A stretch of DNA of 64,000 bases, taken from contig CP092877.1 in assembly GCA_030710605.1 (NCBI GenBank), positions 2,109,941 to 2,173,940 on the forward strand, written 5' to 3'. Of this stretch, positions 22,507 to 33,154 are shown piece by piece (the first letter of the stretch is position 1; every line of letters begins with the position of its first letter). The translations under genes and the position numbers were made by a program. Origin of the DNA: Cordylochernes scorpioides (taxonomy: Eukaryota; Arthropoda; Arachnida; Pseudoscorpiones; Chernetidae). The notes beneath the pieces were generated by a model. It did no database searches. It saw nothing but the letters and a program-made list of their open reading frames with translations, and was not told the DNA's origin.

Positions 22507-23018
22507 TCTCTATATATATAAAAATGAATGTTTGTATGTTTGTCTGTCTGTATGTCCGGTATACAAATTCGCAGAAGTTCACTAATTCAAACCAAAATTT
22601 CCATACATTGGTAAAAGAATACGGGGAAGACGATAGGCTATTTTAAAAAATATATAAATCAATTATTAAAACTATATATTTTTAGTCAGAAAATGATGAT
22701 GACGATATTGCTGTATCATGTTTGATTATCAGACACAAAATTATATCGGGAAAAATTCCAAAAAGCAGAGACCACGGGTGAAACCAGTTCATTATTTTGT
22801 ATGCAGGAACAAAATTCTAACAGAAAAACATTCATTCGAGCAGAAAACAAAAGCCAGATCATCTTTCTATAAAAATATCGCTTCTCAGACACAAAGTTTG
22901 GAGCGGGACGTTTCACAAGAGTGACATCCACGGCGCCAATTTATAATTGTAACGAATAGTATTTGAATAGGGTACATTTTAGGGTAAAACCCGGGCGTTG
23001 CCCGGGTCATTCGGCTAG
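22507..23018 (+). mobile_element. Non-autonomous Helitron, about 510 bp
   Basis: The 5' end is TCTCTATATATATAAAAATG followed by a TTTGTATGTTTGTCTG run. The 3' end has the GC-rich hairpin CCCGGGCGTTGCCCGGG and CTAG, then T, so the insertion lies between A and T with no target duplication, the Helitron signature. Its first 170 bases match the Helitron at 28163, but the 3' part differs. The interior is an inverted copy of 22025-22227. No protein is encoded. Confidence 0.9.
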
Positions 23019-23019
23019 T

Positions 23020-23529
23020 ATATTATATAATCTAAAATGCAATTATTTTATTTTTTTAAAAACATATATTTTATTTTCATTCATTGACTGTTTTACATAA
23101 TTTGACCATAGATTCAGAACATACCAGTTTAATTATTATTGTTGTAAATATGTATAGTTAACCCTACCTTTTTTCAAATGACGATTATAGAGAGAATTCA
23201 TTCTATAAATTCTGTGATAAATAATTTTATGTGTAATTTTACTTCAAGTAATTATAAATAAAATCTACTTGAAAGGTAAATAATTATCTTTACTTTTTCA
23301 CGACTGCACCTCTTTTCAACAACAAAACACAAAAAAAAATAATTCTAATCTTAATATACATTGACTTTTATATAAAGATAAATATATCAAAAGGTTTTCC
23401 GTAATTTAGAGTCTACTGCACACAGATAAAATTGTCAATTTGATAAAATTATCAAATTTATTTCTGAAAATTGGATAGTTTCCAAATAACTTTCGAAAAT
23501 TGGTCATATATTCTAATTGAGTCCGTTGT
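23020..23529. other. AT-rich stretch, nothing recognised
   Basis: No gene, RNA or TE end is seen. Confidence 0.5.
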
Positions 23530-23840
23530 AAGTACGAATCGTCGTTATGCGGGACGTCGCATACCTGGACAACAGGGGCTGGGGGAGCGACGGTCTGTGT
23601 GACGTCACTGCCACGTGACCCAGACGGCCGCAGTGGCGCGTGTGGATAGCGTGGTGTCGGCTGCATCCTCAGGTGGGTTCTCTCTCTCTCCCGGCTGTGT
23701 TTGACACTTCTGTGTGACACTCTAGTACCTAACACTGTCACCCTCGTGTTGTTTGTGATCTCGTTGTTGTACCAATTAGCTTTTGAAACACCTGTAGCGG
23801 CAAATGTCCCGGTACCTCAGCCCGCGGTATCATCGACGGT
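23530..23840. promoter_or_regulatory. CpG-rich patch with CRE and E-box, possible host promoter
   Basis: A GC-rich segment in AT-rich surroundings holds TGACGTCA (23600-23607, a perfect cAMP response element) and CACGTG (23612-23617). The minus strand is open from 23741 to 23406 but the peptide is not recognisable. A promoter with a first exon of a host gene is possible; so is an unidentified TE. Confidence 0.25.
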
Positions 23841-23985
23841 ATTCATTCTCGTATGGCTGCAGTCTACCTTTGATGTTACCTCAATAGCTTATCCCAATAG
23901 TGTTTTCTTATGAATATGTTCAATGAGCTAGGTGACAGTTGAGATATGGTCCAAAACTGTAGGAGTTCCTTATAAAAGTACAGAG
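23841..23985 (+). repeat. Direct repeat, copy 1 (about 145 bp)
   Basis: TATTCATTCTCGTATGGCTG to CTTATAAAAGTA is repeated at 24469-24613 with about ten differences. Confidence 0.85.
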
Positions 23986-24468
23986 TGTATATTCACACTT
24001 TAGGCGAAATTAAGATACTATTGTCTAGTGGTGTTTTATTTAGAACCAATAACTGCATAGTATTACTTTTATTTTAATTTCTTAAAATTTTTAAGGCATC
24101 ATGGATGCGTAATGCAACAAGTTGTGTGTTTTTGCCCTCATTGTGAATCTTGAGTAAAAAACCCAGAGAACTTTGAAATATAAGATGTATTAAGTGTGTT
24201 CTTTGAACCGTAGGCAGTATCTCATGTTGATTAGAATTGTTGATAATTGATGCGCTTTCTCTTTTCATATTGAAAATACTATAGGATTTATCCTACTATT
24301 TTAAGGGTTAATTAAAAATGACGTTGGAAATTTCAAAAAATTAAATGGACATTTTCCATTTCTCTTGTATTTTTATTACAACTCCATTTTAGCAAGTTTT
24401 TTTACCAGCGATCTATGAAGCACAGAGCTGTATGGAATACGATTCCTAGTTTCAATACAATATCCTAT

Positions 24469-24613
24469 GTATTCATTCTCGTATGGCTGCAGTCTAGCTT
24501 TGATGTTACGGCGACAGCTTATCCCAATAGTGTTTTCTTATGAATATGTTTAATGAACTAGGTGACAGTTGAGATATCGTCCAAAACTGTAGGAGTTCCT
24601 TATAAAAGTAATA
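24469..24613 (+). repeat. Direct repeat, copy 2 (about 145 bp)
   Basis: It matches 23841-23985, about 630 bases upstream. The nature of the unit is unknown; it may be the two ends of one element or a segmental duplication. Confidence 0.85.
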
Positions 24614-25434
24614 AAGAGGTAATAAAAAGATTTATACTGGCCGAAGTATCTTTTTTCAAGAAATATCCTATGTGAAGTTGTTCATCTTATTGAATATTTA
24701 AAGTATTACTTTAGGTAGTATAATGTAAAACATGAGAGAAGAGACCATAACATAGATACTCCAGGTTTGTCCTTGAGGTGGTTTCACACTGTAGCTTGTG
24801 TTTAGTTGTAGGCAATGTAGGTTTCACAAAGGTCACGTGTAGATCAGTGGAGTTCGTGGGAGGTTTTAGTGTACGTGCCACAGGGGGCGGTCACATCCTG
24901 TGATTGCTACAACACAGTCCGAATTTCCACTTGTTTGTTTACATGAATCACTGTTAGCGTTATCTTCACGGGGATGGTATTGTAGAAATTATAATTAGAA
25001 AGTTTGCTTGTGATATCTATCTCTCTAAATGCAGTCATTATGTATAGTAACCGAAGAATCTCTCCCTCTTGATCTAATTTCATTAAAAGAACGCTGTACA
25101 CGAATACAAAAATGAAAGTTTTCATTCCTATTTTGATACACGCCGGAGTTATTTAAAACAAATTTAAGTGTCATATAGACGGATATTTTATTTTGTTAAA
25201 TGTAAATATTTTACGCGGCATCCATAAATGGATATGTCTTAAGGCTATTTTTTAGTGAATTAGTGCGAAAAAAATTGTTAATAACCCTGAAATACAGATT
25301 CAATTTAAATTTTCAATGTGTTTATTTAAAGGAAATGTTTTTTTAAGAGAACAACACTGTCTGTCTGAGAAACATTATTTAAGCTGTTTCGTTGGACGTC
25401 CTTTTGTAGTCATTTTGTACACATCGTATTCGAA
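24614..25434. other. Stretch without recognisable gene
   Basis: It contains a moderately GC-rich section at 24750-24900 and an open minus frame at 24907-25125 with no recognisable domain. Confidence 0.4.
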
Positions 25435-25735
25435 TAATAAAGTAAATGAAGTTTTCAGGGCTAAGTTTCTTGGGCAAACCTTTTATTTTCAAGCTTTCGG
25501 ACTTGTCAGTCCTTCAACAGGAGTATTACATTAACAAATTAATGATAAATATCTTATACAAATATTATTTACATATTTTTTGAATACTTATGATATTGAG
25601 AGAATTTTGCATAAAAATAGTATTTATTATTAAGTTGTTAATGTGATACTCCTGTTGAAGGACTGACAAGTCCGAAAACTTGAAAATAAAGGTTTCACGA
25701 GAAACTTAACCCTGGAAGCTTCATTTATTTTATTA
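25435..25735. repeat. Foldback element B
   Basis: Arms of about 105 bases face each other around a loop of about 90. Each carries the motif CTGTTGAAGGACT-gaca-AGTCCGAAA (plus 25651-25682; minus 25490-25521). The outer parts, AAATGAAG...CAGGG, match the outer parts of foldbacks at 3850 and 28984, where CCAGG or CCAGGG also stands. Confidence 0.85.
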
Positions 25736-26010
25736 TAAATCAGGGAAGAACATTGTATTTGTGTTTGATAGCTCCTGAAACAAAATTTAAAAAAACATAA
25801 AGGTTCTTCACTCGGGGGATGTTTGTGTTTATTTAATTCAAAGTAAAGTGAACTCGTGCAGGTGGTAAATGAAATACGATGTAAAGACGATTCAACATGG
25901 ATTATACAGCTGAGGCACAACAATGACAGATAAACAAACCACACACACATAGGTCGAATTATTTTACTCTAAGTGTGTGTGTGTGTATTATATATTCATA
26001 TATATATATA

Positions 26011-26529
26011 TGTGGTAATTTAAGAATCATAAACACCTGTGTAAATACTCACCACCTCTTCTTACACCCCCTACTCTAATATGGACTTTTAATCATTGTA
26101 CCCAATCCTCCTTTAATCAATTTAAATTTGTATGTATCGTTTTTATGTGTTCAATTGAATAAAGAGGTACATCTAGAAGGAACGTGGAAACCAAAACTAA
26201 ACTACCAAAACCAAAACCTGATATCAATCGCTCAGACACCGAGGCGCCAGACGTCCGATGACGTAACGCTTGAGCATATAAAAAGGGCTTGCCCCGCAGC
26301 CAATGGGAGTCAGTTCAGCAGACGCAAGATAGCAGACAGCAGCAGCAGACAGATCGTTAGTAAGTGGCCCGCCGGCCGCAACTTGGGCTCTGCGTTCTCT
26401 CTCTCTGATGCCTCGGATTCCCCTGTGATTCGTCTCTGTGTGCTTTACCACTCACCACCATCACGACTGCGCAATCATCATCTTTCCCCACGGCTCAATA
26501 CAACAGACCAGACTACCGAAATTACCACA
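26011..26529 (+). mobile_element. Solo LTR (519 bp)
   Basis: It starts TGTGGTAATTT and ends AAATTACCACA, perfect terminal inverted repeats with TG...CA ends, and is flanked by TATA on both sides. Inside, TATAAAAAG (26277) lies about 33 bases before TCAGTTC (26310), a normal TATA-initiator pair, followed by a CpG-rich leader. No coding region or second LTR is attached, so the internal part was lost by LTR-LTR recombination. Its sequence differs from the LTR at 16710, so this is another family. Confidence 0.85.
26277..26316 (+). promoter_or_regulatory. LTR core promoter (TATA and initiator)
   Basis: TATAAAAAG at 26277-26285 and TCAGTTC at 26310-26316 have the spacing of a TATA-initiator core promoter; transcription would start near 26312. 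Confidence 0.6.
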
Positions 26530-26539
26530 TATATATTTA

Positions 26540-26640
26540 AAAATAATAATTTATATTAAAAACGAGGAAGGTATATCCTGACCAGGAGCACATGAGCTTT
26601 TTAGATAGTAGAGCGCCATCTAGTGGAACAGAAGCCTGAA
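26540..26640 (+). repeat. Interspersed repeat, inverted partner of 61076-61150
   Basis: ATCCTGACCAGGAGCACATG and CGCCATCTAGTGGAAC are found in reverse complement just past the 3' end of the Helitron at 57333-61066. The family is not identified. Confidence 0.75.
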
Positions 26641-26649
26641 TTTTTCTAT

Positions 26650-27200
26650 TATTTTTAAATATATATATATATATTCAGTACAAATTTATACAATTAGTAA
26701 GCAGACGAAGTAAATATATTAGGAAGGTTTAGCTCATTGATAGCAAACCTTCCCAGCGATATCGACACTCCAATCTACCAGACTGCTGTATATTATCCAT
26801 TCTCCTTATACCATCTGTGTTTGAAGGTCATTCTAGGTGATGAGAGACCATTGTTATTTGAGGATTTTGTTATTTTTATAGAAATCAATTCATCATATAT
26901 AGATTATGTTTCAAATTAAACCTCAACATAAACCTCAGTTCTGCAACATCAACTACAAAATATAATTATCCTCTCTGTTCGGATATAATAAAATGTATAA
27001 TAGTGAATTTTTTATTGTTTTTAACATACACACAACACACACAATATTCAGGCTAAAAGCGCTTCTATGTTATAAGATTACCATATGGAATTTAGCAATT
27101 AAAAGAACCAAAAATAATTATCAAATAAAACAGCAAGTTGTTTTTACCTGAACAGTAGGTTTATATTGATTCTCGAGCGACCGAAACCAAAACTAAACTG
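26650..27200. other. Stretch without recognisable gene
   Basis: AT-rich, with a short AT dinucleotide run and no recognisable coding sequence. Confidence 0.5.
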
Positions 27201-27216
27201 TTAGCAGTTAAACTTT

Positions 27217-27590
27217 CTTATCTCCACTCAATCATATCAGGATATCAAGCCTGTAGAGCTTGAGATTTTTTATGGCGGTTGAAGATGAGTAGAGGTCATC
27301 AAAAGAGATTTGACAACCTTAATCATTGGGTGAAGTAGAATGCGCGTCTGCTTTTGCCATTAAGACTGGGAGCACTACAGGCCGACTTAGCTCCAATATG
27401 AAATGGCCGCCTCTGACACGAGGAACAGACACCATGTGCAGCCACTCCTAACATGGAGTAGAGATACTGCTCATCCTGTATCCCTGGATCAGGAGCCCTT
27501 ACAGGGTACTATCAGCTGAGCCCAGGTTTTTATCGAGCTTGTTGCTGCTTCCCCTCACATCCGGGCTTGGGACCGGCAATGGCAGAGTTA
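27217..27590 (-). mobile_element. 5'-truncated LINE 3' end
   Basis: In minus orientation the element ends in ATGATTGAGTGGAGATAAG plus an A-rich tail. The same 3' end occurs at 29192-29553 (plus) and 62945-63600 (minus), where it follows an RNase H domain, so it belongs to a LINE family with RNase H. TTAAACTTT on both sides (27208-27216 and 27591-27599) is a likely target duplication. Confidence 0.75.
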
Positions 27591-27599
27591 TTAAACTTT

Positions 27600-28162
27600 G
27601 TCATTGTTATGAAAGCCAATTCACATTATTGGAAGTGTTCATAAAACCGGATTTCAATTGTATTCAGTGCTGCTGACTTAATGCAGCCTCTCGGTCGGTC
27701 AGCAAACGGCCGATGGTTTAGTGACACTCGCGCTATACGTCAGAGCCAAGAAAATGGAATTGTTTCTGTGGCACAACAATGGAGAGGCCAAAAGTAAATT
27801 TAATAAAACCTGACAATTGTAAACTCCAAGGACAATGGACAGTCTTTGAGTGAAGAAAAAATGTTTTTGTTTGTGAATCAACTCGCTTTGATAATAAATT
27901 CAAACTGATTTGAAAGATTAAAAAAAATGTTATTCTCTTTCCAATAAAAAGAAGCTAAATGGAGAGAGGCTTGGCCTATATATATATAACGAACATGTTC
28001 AGTGGTTTCTCCATTTCACCTTTGGATTGCTACTAGCGTATTGACTAGTTTGACTTATAGTGTTGGTATTCAGAGATGGGTTCATCAAAAAGTAGTTAAT
28101 AGACATATAGACATACACACAAAGCCCAAATATATAGTCATGCACACAAGAATATATATATA
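27600..28162. other. Stretch without recognisable gene
   Basis: No TE end, RNA gene or convincing coding frame is seen. Confidence 0.45.
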
Positions 28163-28514
28163 CTATGTATATAAAAGTCAATGTTTGTATGTTTGTTTGT
28201 TTGTATGTCCGGTATACAAATTCGCAGTAGTTCACTAATTCAAACCAAAATTTCCATACATAGGTAAAAAAATACGGGGAAGACGATAGGCTATTTTAAA
28301 AAATATATAAATTAATTATTAAAACTATATATTCAAATTATTCTACTTAGCTCACGAATAGGGCCCTCTATCAACGATTAAATTATGCTGATGCAAACAA
28401 ATAGATAATGCTAATAACAAACAATTATATAAAAAAATCTTATATAAATATATATCATTCGGGTAGATATTCACACGGGTCAATCCCGGGGCGAAGCCCG
28501 GGTCACCCGTCTAG
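28163..28514 (+). mobile_element. Short non-autonomous Helitron, about 350 bp
   Basis: The first 170 bases match the 5' end of the Helitron at 22507 (TTTGTATGTTTGTTTG run, CCGGTATACAAATTCGCAG). The 3' end, ACGGGTCAATCCCGGGGCGA plus hairpin and CTAG then T, matches instead the 3' end of the Helitron at 57333-61066. The 5' TC has decayed. No protein is encoded. Confidence 0.88.
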
Positions 28515-28983
28515 TAATATATAAAAAAGAAAATATAAATATATTTACATATAACAATGATACAGGGGTGATATTGATATATAAAGTCCCCACACTTAAA
28601 ATATTTAGTCCCCATCTTTGTCTTTCATTTCTATCATTATTTTTTCAGTGGCTGTGTAACGTTGATAGTACAAGGTGTTGCCAGACAAGGACGTAGTGAG
28701 GATTTATAAATCTCAAAGTTGATGCGTTGGTGAATGTGGACGTTTGTAACATTTCCCTTTTTGCCTTGTAACAGCGGACAGTACAAGATTGTTTCCATAT
28801 GTTATCAATTACATCTCCGCTTCAAAGGCAACTAAAGCCGCGTAATTATCCTTCAAAAATTCTGTGTGGATTCCGGAAGAAGAGAAAATATGGAAATAAA
28901 GTGTAAATATGATTGATCTGACGTGATACGGCGTTGTCCTACAGTTAAGGAACATAGTTCGATAAAATAACCCCTTGAATCAA

Positions 28984-29180
28984 TATTAAAATAAAAACAT
29001 TAGGCCTCCAGGGAAAATATTTTTAAATATATATTTTTATTTACAAATCTCTCAAGACTTCGGGCAATTTTACCCTGTAGAAGGGATTTCTTGCTCGAAA
29101 GCTTGAGAGATTTGTGAATAAAAATATATATATTAAAAAAAGAAACTTTTCCCTGGAGGCTTAATGTTCTTATTTTAATA
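28984..29180. repeat. Foldback element C
   Basis: The outer parts TTAAAATAAAAACATTAGGC and the reverse complement of the right end agree closely, including CCTCCAGGGAAAA in both arms. Near the centre stands CTGTAGAAGGG followed by TTGCTCGAAAGCTTGAGAG, the stem-loop motif of this foldback group. Confidence 0.85.
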
Positions 29181-29191
29181 ACTCAAACATA

Positions 29192-29553
29192 ACTCCGCCT
29201 TTGCTGGTCCCAAGCCCGGATGAAAAAGGAGGAGGGGGAGCAGTAACAAGCTCACTAAAAAACCTGGGCTCAGCTGGCCTGGCTGATAGTACCCTGTAAG
29301 GGCTCCTAATCTAGGAATACAGGATGAACAGCGTTTGTACTCCATGTTAGGAGCGGCTGCACATGGCGTCTGTTCCTCATGTCAGAGGTGGCCATTTCTT
29401 TTGGAGCTAAGTCGGCCTGCCACTGAGTAGTGCTCCCAGTCTTAATGACAAAGGCAGACGCATTCTACTTCACCCAGTCATGATGGTTGCCAAATACCAT
29501 CAAGGGTCACAACTTGATTCACTAATGATTGAGTGGAGATAAGAAAGAAGAAG
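29192..29553 (+). mobile_element. 5'-truncated LINE 3' end with 14-bp target duplication
   Basis: ATAACTCAAACATA stands at 29178-29191 and again at 29554-29567. The insert ends in ATGATTGAGTGGAGATAAG and GAAAGAAGAAG, matching in reverse the copy at 27217-27590 over nearly its whole length. The predicted peptide has stops; most of the segment is probably 3' untranslated sequence. Confidence 0.88.
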
Positions 29554-29567
29554 ATAACTCAAACATA

Positions 29568-30152
29568 GGCCTGAGGGGTTCATGGAATTCTCAACGCACT
29601 ATTATTAATGAATAGAGGGGACATTTTTGTCGCTAATCAACTCCACTCTTTGGAAAGATTTATCCAAATTCCAAATATATAAATAACTCTAATATAAACT
29701 TGCGGTACTCTTTTGATAGATAAGTAACTGTAGTGGCATCGTATGGTAAAATAAATTGGCCAAACCGATGGATATACACCGGTCTGGTGTAGGAAATATA
29801 TTGCAATCTCAAAATTCTTTAAATTACCACCGCTAAAAGACTTGTGAGGCTGTTCTCAGGTTGTACCTTGTGTTGAAATTTACGATATTTGCAGAAGCTC
29901 AAGATGTAGGCGTAACACGAGACTTCAGTATTTCTGGGACTAAAAATATCAAATGCTTTCAACAGAAGACCGGTTATTTAATCTGGCTATTTGATAACCT
30001 CTTTTGGGAAGAGGAAAGGTTCTTGGTGATTGCAGACGTTCGGTTGTTGGTTTCATGCTTGTGACAGACTTTGGTTCTTGGGTGTTACAAACTTTTGATT
30101 CTCGTTAAAAGTACGTAGAACTTGTACGTTTATACAAAAACATTTAACGTTG
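29568..30152. other. Stretch without recognisable gene
   Basis: There is an open frame at 29861-30064 with no recognisable domain. Confidence 0.45.
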
Positions 30153-30553
30153 TAAACAATACTTAAAATTATACCGCATAAGTTTCTTTTCTATGAAAAA
30201 TCAATATTTATTTTAAAGAGAAATATTTACTATTTCTAACTTTTTTGAATGAAGTATGAGAGGGTGAAAATATGAAGAGTAATGGCGAACGGGAAAATAA
30301 AAGTGTCCAGGGGCGGGAATCGAACCCACAACCTTCTGCTTACCGGGCAGGTGCCATGTCCACTAGGCTACCCTGGACGTTATTTCTCCGTTCGTAAATA
30401 ATTTTATTTTTCCTGTTCGCCATTACTCTTCATATTTTCACCCTCTCATACTTCATTCAAAAAAAGTTTGAAATAGTAAATATTTCTCTTTAAAATAAAT
30501 ATTGATTTTTCATAGAAAAGAAACTTATGCGGTATAATTTTAAGTATTGTTTA
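30153..30553. repeat. Foldback element with a tRNA-like gene at its centre
   Basis: Arms of about 150 bases (30153-30301 and 30403-30553) are near-perfect inverted repeats, from TAAACAATACTTAAAATTAT to GGCGAACGGGAAAA. The spacer of about 100 bases is almost filled by the tRNA-like sequence on the minus strand. There is no protein-coding capacity. It lacks the GAAG/GAAA stem-loop of the other foldback group. Confidence 0.9.
30306..30377 (-). tRNA. tRNA-like gene or tRNA pseudogene (anticodon position reads GGT)
   Basis: The 72-base minus-strand sequence folds as a full cloverleaf: 7-bp acceptor TCCAGGG/CCCTGGA, T8 A9, D stem GCC/GGC with A14, G18 G19 and A21, anticodon stem CCTGC/GCAGA (4 of 5 pairs), 7-base loop CCGGTAA, 5-base variable loop, and perfect T arm GTGGG-TTCGATT-CCCGC. 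The A box (TAGCCTAGTGG) and B box (GGTTCGATTCC) are intact, and TTTT follows three bases after the acceptor. Odd points are C at position 33, where U is nearly universal, and GGT at 34-36, an anticodon not normally used by eukaryotic tRNA-Thr. A tRNA-derived SINE head or pseudogene is more likely than a working tRNA. Confidence 0.8.
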
Positions 30554-30599
30554 TAATCACACGCCGCAGTCCTTTATAATGTATTTAACGTTGTATTAA

Positions 30600-30880
30600 A
30601 ACAGTAATGCGTCAGAGTACTCGGGTCTACCGCTGGGACATCCAGTCTACATCACGAGATAACTGCCCTTTAAAGAAAAATACTTCTCGTCTAGTGGCCG
30701 TAACACCGGCAACAACAATAAAATTCTCGCCCAATTGGAGTTTCCTAACAATGGCCACTTTCTCAGCCGGCTCTAAAAATATTCGGAAATCGCCTACCCT
30801 GGCCCACGCGGAGGGACAGGAGCTCGGCTCTAGATGGAGGAGGACGGCCTTATGTAGCGCTGTACCAACCACCGAACTAT
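30600..30880 (-). other. Open, GC-rich segment, possible exon, unidentified
   Basis: The minus strand is open from 30872 to 30627 with a protein-like composition (for example AEKVAIVRKLQLGENFIVVAG), and the plus strand is also open. I recognise no family. It could be a host exon or part of an unknown element. Confidence 0.25.
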
Positions 30881-31307
30881 GATGTAAGCCACAGTTTATT
30901 GGTCGAAATGTTTGTTGTTGTGTTGTTCTTACCTACCCGAAATGGTATAATAATGCAAGCCATTATGGTGGTGGTATATGTGACTCTTCTGTTGTATGTG
31001 CGCCACCTACCTACTCATATTGAAACTCTCTGTTGGCAAACCTTTACTTTAACTCTAACCGTCGGTTGGGGCTTATGCAAGACTAGATGTTTTAAGTCAA
31101 ATACCTTTTTCAGAAAGTTGCTTCAATGAACCCGGGTCCCTTACAGTTTAGACCAGTGGTTTCGCACTTTTTAGCGACACTCGTAAAAGATTTTGAGCAA
31201 AACTTCATGTTTAAATATGGTATCGACTAAATGTGTATTTCGATTAATCAAATGTTTTTACATTATTTTGCGCTGCCTGGAGTAAAGGAGCTCCATCTTT
31301 GCTTGCT

Positions 31308-31637
31308 TCTGTGGTGTGTCGATTCACTGGTCCAGCGATGGCTCAGAAAGTCTCTCAAAGTTAGTGTTTATTGGAGTTTCTTGTTGGCTACATTTATATG
31401 GGAAGACAAAGAGGAGACAGCCCGGAATGCACGTCTGGTCCTCTCTCGGAATTCCTCCGCTGTACCACGACCGCGGCACCACAGCGGAGGAATTCCGAGA
31501 GAGGACCAGACGTGCATTCCGGGGAGTGGTCCTCTAGGTCTTCCCATATAAATGTAGCCAACAAGAAACTCCAATAAACACTAACTTTGAGAGACTTTCT
31601 GAGCCATCGCTGGACCAGTAAATCGACACACCACACT
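31308..31637. repeat. Long palindrome, arms about 157 bp
   Basis: From TGGTGTGTCGATT to CCTCCGCTGT the sequence is repeated in reverse complement on the other side of a loop of about 17 bases (31466-31482), with few mismatches. The right arm runs directly into a LINE 3' end at 31640-31706. An inverted duplication formed during LINE insertion would explain this. Confidence 0.88.
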
Positions 31638-31639
31638 TC

Positions 31640-31706
31640 CTTCCTGTGGTGAATCTGTATAAGACCGATGGTCTTAATAAAGCTGTATATGTGTGTGTGT
31701 GATTTT
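31640..31706 (+). mobile_element. LINE 3' terminus with hairpin and GT tail
   Basis: GAATCTGTATAAGAC, then a loop and GTCTTAATAAAG, then a GT-rich tail. The same arrangement (stem-loop directly before AATAAAG) is found in minus orientation at 50857-51035 and, with GGGTC/GACCC as the stem, at 49691-50372. Confidence 0.7.
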
Positions 31707-31709
31707 GGA

Positions 31710-33150
31710 AACCTACCTGTGGATTCTAGGATCTCACATTATATGGCCTCGAAGTTGTTCCTGTGCCATGTGCTACGACAAGGTAGAGCGAGGCCAGTAC
31801 TGAAGGAGGTTGCGGACAGGAAGGCAACCAGGGCTATCTTTGTCTAGAGAGACTCTTACCTCTTCTGTCCGTAGATACTGACGGCAATCTCCCAATGAGG
31901 GCACTTAGTGGCCACGGGGACAGTTATAGGGTACTTCAATGGCTATAAAGACCTCAACTTCACTAGGAAGATAGTTATCGCTTTCTTTTTTTAAATTACT
32001 TTTTTACTTGAATATAGAAATTCGATGAAATTTCATTCATAGGAAATATTTATTCACGTTATATTTTTCTGCCTTCTCTTTGTTGAACCAATTCTATATT
32101 AGTAATTTGATTTCGGGTATGTAAAATACACAATGTGGTTTTAAATATGTTTTATGAGATCAATTTCTTTTTGTTTGTTGTTGTGAAGCGATGTTGTGGA
32201 ATTGATACAAAATACCAACGTCAATGTTTTAAAAATAAAATCAGAACCCTTTATTTTTAGTTAATAAATAAGAATTGAGATATATATTATATTTTCTATT
32301 TTTAAAATATAAAAATAAATATTAAATTAAAATGGCTCACTTTATAATTTGGAAAGTATCGACTTATAATTTTAAACTCACGCTAGACTAAACCATCTTA
32401 GGGATTTAAAATTATTTATAGGTTAAAAATTTTACAATTTAAGTTGCAGATGGATTTCGAAGTATTTAGAATTTGGCATCTCTAAGATGTCAGAGCTTTC
32501 AGCAGCATTTGATTAATGGCACTCACTGGTTCAAGAATATATTCAGAATAGTTGTTCTGAGTACTCACTCTAACGTAAGTGTAAAAAACAACGACGTTTT
32601 AATGTCCACGTTAAAACACAGGAAAGCTGGCGTTGACCATCAATGGAAACCACTCTTATTCTAAAATGTCAGGCTATATGATCATGTGTATATCATATAT
32701 ATAAATTTCTTCTGTCATATTTATATTGGACCAATCATATTTACACCCCTCACCGCTTCCTAAAAAACAATTTTAAAAAACAAGTTCTCCGCCTATTTCA
32801 AGCTTTCTAAAAAAGTATATTTTCACGAAAATCTTCGCACAGATACAAAACGACCAACACATCATGATGTAGATGAGGTGTATATTTTAAAAACCGTCCT
32901 CCCAACCATGCATAAATATTTGTGAAGGAAGAAACAATACAGTTTGTCGCGCACCCGCCCTAAGTGCCCTACATCACGGCACAATGCCATGAAACGCCAG
33001 GAGAAACACACAAATCTTTCTCTTAGAAATACTTCCAAAAAACTTTACGTAAGTTTCTTTAGAGCAGGCCGCCGGGTTTTGTTTTGATAAAAAGAGGAAT
33101 TCGTGAAGTGACAACAGCAGCTCTATTGTAGATGAAGAGTAGAACTAATC
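31710..33150. other. Stretch without recognisable gene
   Basis: A GC-richer portion at 31720-31950 has no recognised coding sequence; the remainder is AT-rich. Confidence 0.45.
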
Positions 33151-33154
33151 TTCC

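Noticed and set aside
30306-30377. Functional tRNA-Thr
   Set aside because: C at position 33 and a GGT anticodon do not fit a working eukaryotic tRNA-Thr; I call it tRNA-like.
31231-31636. Paired plus and minus frames with the same peptide as two genes
   Set aside because: They are the two faces of one palindrome.
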